Below, piece after piece: positions 62,557 to 63,888 of a DNA stretch of 63,888 nt (positions are counted from its first letter, which is position 1; every line of letters begins with the position of its first letter). The stretch is from positions 1 through 63,888 of the forward strand of contig MPMR01000023.1 in the NCBI GenBank assembly GCA_002238605.1, written 5' to 3'. Under the pieces are notes generated by a model, which made no database searches, was not told where the DNA came from, and saw only the letters and a list, made by a program, of their open reading frames with translations. The translations under genes and the position numbers were made by a program. This DNA comes from BD2-11 clade cluster bacterium bin43. Lineage in GTDB: Bacteria > Gemmatimonadota > Gemmatimonadetes > Longimicrobiales > Gaopeijiaceae.

Positions 62557-63185
62557 GCATCCCCCACCGCAGGGCGATGATCCGTCTTGTGCAAATCGTC
62601 TCCTACGGAAGGTGGCGGCAGTTCAACTGCTTCCTCGCGCAGATCGTCGAGAGAGTGAGTTTCCACGTCGTCAGCAACTTGAATCTGCCATTCGTTGGAG
62701 ACATGGCCACTAGAAGAGACCTGACAAAACGTCACCGAAACCGGTTTGCACCAGTCGTCGACCTCAACCACCAGACGATAATACGCTGTTGGATCGTGAA
62801 ACAGGTCATCCGATTCCTGGATGGTGAACAGCTCAAGCAGGTTCGCGGAGGCGTACTTGGTTGGTGCGCTTTGCGACGGGTCGCCTCGGTAGAACCGAAG
62901 CGGAACTCCACCTATCTTGATGAGGAATTCACGGTTGCTGGTCTTTGCTACCGACAGCCAGTCGCGGTAGCCGGCGTAGAGTGCTGCCTCCGTTAGCGCA
63001 TGACACGTCCGATCATAGGCTACGCACCCGATGGACCACGGGCTGTCTCCTAGTTCCCACTTCGCACCCATTGCCGCACTGAGCCGAGCCTTCCACAGAA
63101 TCGTCCCGACCTTGATGAGCCTTCGTTGCGTAAACGCCGGATGGAGTTGCCATGGCTTGGGGTTCTTCATCTTCATCGCCTCCAT
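62553..63185 (-). CDS. Unknown conserved partner of the XRE/ImmA gene
   Basis: The 210-residue protein has no recognised domain. Visible features are KVGTILWKARLSAAMGAKWELGD, WSIGCVAYDRTCHALTEAALYAGYRDWLSV, LIKIGGVPLRFYRGDP and YYRLVVEVDDWCKPVSVTF. It has no signal or membrane segment. I have an impression of similar proteins beside other ImmA/IrrE genes but cannot name the family. AGGAGAG precedes the ATG at 63185 with good spacing. Its stop overlaps the XRE/ImmA start by 4 bp, which supports a functional pair, perhaps effector and regulator. Confidence 0.65.
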   Translation of the reverse strand: MEAMKMKNPKPWQLHPAFTQRRLIKVGTILWKARLSAAMGAKWELGDSPWSIGCVAYDRTCHALTEAALYAGYRDWLSVAKTSNREFLIKIGGVPLRFYRGDPSQSAPTKYASANLLELFTIQESDDLFHDPTAYYRLVVEVDDWCKPVSVTFCQVSSSGHVSNEWQIQVADDVETHSLDDLREEAVELPPPSVGDDLHKTDHRPAVGDA

Positions 63186-63197
63186 GGGCGTCTCTCC

Positions 63198-63245
63198 TGT
63201 GATTTTTTCATCAGATGTGATTTTTTCATCAGATGTAATTTTTAC
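63198..63245. repeat. 18-bp direct repeats upstream of the unknown/XRE-ImmA pair
   Basis: TGTGATTTTTTCATCAGA occurs at 63198-63215 and 63216-63233, and a partial copy begins at 63234. The first copy ends the leader just upstream of the ribosome-binding site of the gene at 63185. It is an attractive target for the adjacent XRE regulator. Confidence 0.7.
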
Positions 63246-63334
63246 ACGCTCACCGGGTCGGTGTTCCGCTCGGAGAGGTGTGATGGCATAGAAGGAAGCT
63301 GGCGATTGCCGGGAGTGCGGCTTCGGAGTCCCCT

Positions 63335-63560
63335 TCAGGGATCGCGGTGACGCCCACCCGTCACCGCTCTGCCGACGAACTCCCTCCACGTCAGCCGCCT
63401 CGCGACTAGCTGGGTAACGATGTAGCCCATCCTGCCCATCGGGGACAGCTCTCGGATGTTGTGGTAGCCCGCCAATTCCTTGACGTACCTGTGCAGGTGC
63501 TTCTTGCTCTACCAGTGGAAGGTGCCCCTGTTCGACCCCTTGATCGTGGACCTGCCCCGC
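63335..63560 (-). pseudogene. IS1595-like transposase C-terminal remnant
   Basis: On the minus strand the frame reads RGTFHW, a TAG stop, then SKKHLHRYVKELAGYHNIREL, GRMGYIVTQL and LTWREFVG, ending at a stop at 63335. GTFH-x-SKKHLHRYV-E is typical of the C-terminal part of IS1595/ISXO2-type DDE transposases. The N-terminal catalytic part is absent. Confidence 0.55.
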
Positions 63561-63715
63561 TTTCACGGACAGTTGGTTTCTGTGGTTGATGGTGTGTGAT
63601 TTTGTTTCTTCTCTGCCCTCTCCAACACGGGAGAGAGGCAACGAGCGACCCGTACGAAGCGAGCAGACGGGAGAAGCCCGGAGAGCTTCGGCCGCCCCGG
63701 CGCTGCAGGTTCGCT

Positions 63716-63888
63716 TCAGGCCGCATGGTTGAGTTCCTCGAAGTTCGCGGGCGACCTGTAGCCCAGCGCAGAGTGGAGCCGGCGGGTGTTGTAGAAGCCC
63801 TCGATGAAGCTGAAGACCTCTCGCCGGGCCTCGGCCACTGTCGGAAAACTACGCCGGTCGAGAAGCTCGCACTCGAGCGTCGCGAAGA
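63716..63888 (-). CDS. IS3-family transposase (orfB) C-terminal part, cut by window end
   Basis: The 57 visible codons read FATLECELLDRRSF, then VAEARREVFSFIEGFYN, RRLHSALGYRSP and a stop after ANFEELNHAA. This is the last part of the DDE integrase domain (rve_3) of IS3-type OrfB, including the catalytic Glu near ECEL. The rest lies beyond the window, so completeness cannot be judged. Confidence 0.85.
   Translation of the reverse strand, partial: FATLECELLDRRSFPTVAEARREVFSFIEGFYNTRRLHSALGYRSPANFEELNHAA

Noticed and set aside
63618-63635. CTCTCC...GGAGAG hairpin as a terminator of the IS3 transposase
   Set aside because: The strand downstream of the transposase is A-rich rather than T-rich, so it does not fit an intrinsic terminator for that gene.
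63406-63726. A 106-codon minus-strand frame
   Set aside because: It overlaps the IS1595-like remnant in another frame, and the peptide is Arg/Ser-rich with no motif.

Overview
The window is GC-rich chromosomal DNA, most likely from a Gemmatimonadota bacterium (possibly a marine or host-associated lineage). This is inferred from gene content rather than a marker gene: several DUF5916/CBM9-type outer-membrane proteins, large VPS10/sortilin-like BNR proteins, STN-domain TonB-dependent receptors under ECF sigma/FecR control, and many lipoprotein or signal-peptide hydrolases. No rRNA, tRNA or CRISPR array was recognised.

Layout. 1-4103: a 5'-cut DUF222/HNH nuclease, an exported flavin split-barrel protein, a YchF GTPase with a repeat insertion and a DUF1761 membrane protein. 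4137-10503: a branched-chain amino-acid operon leuA-ilvC-ilvD-leuC-leuD, flanked or interrupted by short tandem repeats; leuA lacks its regulatory domain. 10520-19086: an ANK/MOP-like exporter, then two nearly identical DUF5916 outer-membrane proteins that bracket copC-copD, a DUF1707/LiaF-like protein and DoxX. 19138-23417 (minus): M19 dipeptidase, AIR-synthase-like protein, FGE-fold protein and a small beta-barrel. 23583-31745 (minus): ECF sigma, FecR, STN/TonB receptor, lipoprotein and STN/outer-membrane protein, mostly translationally coupled.

31902-37389 (plus) is the most striking accessory locus. An AAA/DUF4143 ATPase overlaps a 1401-residue NACHT/STAND-type NTPase that ends in a PD-(D/E)xK nuclease-like domain. 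It is driven by a near-consensus promoter that appears to give a leaderless mRNA. I propose it as a candidate defence module. 37495-55060 returns to ordinary Gemmatimonadota-like genes: amidohydrolase, TonB receptor, a DUF5916 pseudogene, an MscS channel, an NCS2 permease fused to a HATPase-like domain, an XRE/ImmA regulator, a CocE hydrolase, a P450 and a VPS10-like protein.

55089-63888 is a mobile or plastic region. It holds a 5'-truncated AAA/DUF4143 gene beside a 23-bp repeat array, an intact AAA/DUF4143 gene, a sarcosine/N-methyltryptophan oxidase, and a visibly AT-richer two-gene cassette of unknown function whose second gene runs into an IS21 istA remnant. It ends with a coupled XRE/ImmA plus unknown-partner pair, an IS1595-like remnant and an IS3-type transposase cut by the window edge. 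Short in-register tandem repeats (18-54 bp) recur across the window, inside genes and between them.
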